In this document: positions 6,632 through 8,454 of the stretch, one piece after another
How the letters are laid out: each line of letters starts with the position of its first letter
How positions within the stretch are numbered: the first letter of the stretch is position 1
DNA from: Pseudomonadota bacterium
Lineage (GTDB): Bacteria > Myxococcota_A > Polyangia > Haliangiales > Haliangiaceae
Direction of reading: 5' to 3'
DNA: 8,454 bases
Assembly: GCA_023430775.1 (NCBI GenBank)
Contig: JAEYYY010000177.1
Span: forward strand, 1 to 8,454
Notes under the pieces: model-generated
Told to the model about the DNA's origin: nothing
The model's database searches: none
Seen by the model: the letters and a program-made list of their open reading frames with translations, nothing else
Position numbers and translations under genes: made by a program

Positions 6632-8454
<1,823 letters not shown>

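Overview
The window comes from a very GC-rich bacterial chromosome with dense, mostly intact genes. An unclassified lipoprotein protease, a repeat-companion-domain gene (TIGR02996 type), an FHA protein and a large two-part AAA+ ATPase sit beside a core chromosome-segregation cluster. This mix suggests a myxobacterium or relative (Myxococcota). That is an inference from gene content and base composition; no rRNA or other marker is present.

Left part (1-3038): reading leftward, a compact run of M50 site-2 protease, scpA and a probable scpB (cut off by the left edge). The protease stop codon directly abuts the scpA start (TAGATG). Reading rightward from the same 89-bp divergent region is a XerC/XerD-type tyrosine recombinase that looks most like XerD. 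ScpA/ScpB form the kleisin and accessory subunits of the SMC condensin, and XerD resolves chromosome dimers, so the segment is a chromosome segregation locus with a membrane protease attached.

Middle part (3056-5652): 17 bp after xerD comes a 695-residue predicted lipoprotein carrying a Lon-type (S16) protease domain with its Ser163/Lys206 dyad but no AAA+ ATPase module. About 430 residues of helical, unassigned sequence follow. Its stop codon overlaps a small gene with a repeat-companion-like domain, whose start appears to be CTG (CTGA overlap). A short non-coding gap with a 9-bp hairpin (5653-5839) separates this rightward group from the next, convergent group.

Right part (5840-8454, leftward): an AAA+ ATPase (5' end outside the window) overlaps by 4 nt (GTGA) with a 263-residue protein made of a probable pseudo-receiver domain and a C-terminal FHA domain. 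The ATPase has a degenerate N-terminal P-loop domain and an intact C-terminal AAA+ domain resembling the ATPases of contractile-injection (PVC/Afp) loci. At the start of the FHA gene are three perfect GTCCG-N5-CGGAC dyads spaced exactly 21 bp apart, with a degenerate fourth in phase.

The least ordinary items are the ATPase-less Lon-type lipoprotein with its overlapping partner gene, the 21-bp-phased dyad array, and the AAA+/pseudo-receiver-FHA pair.
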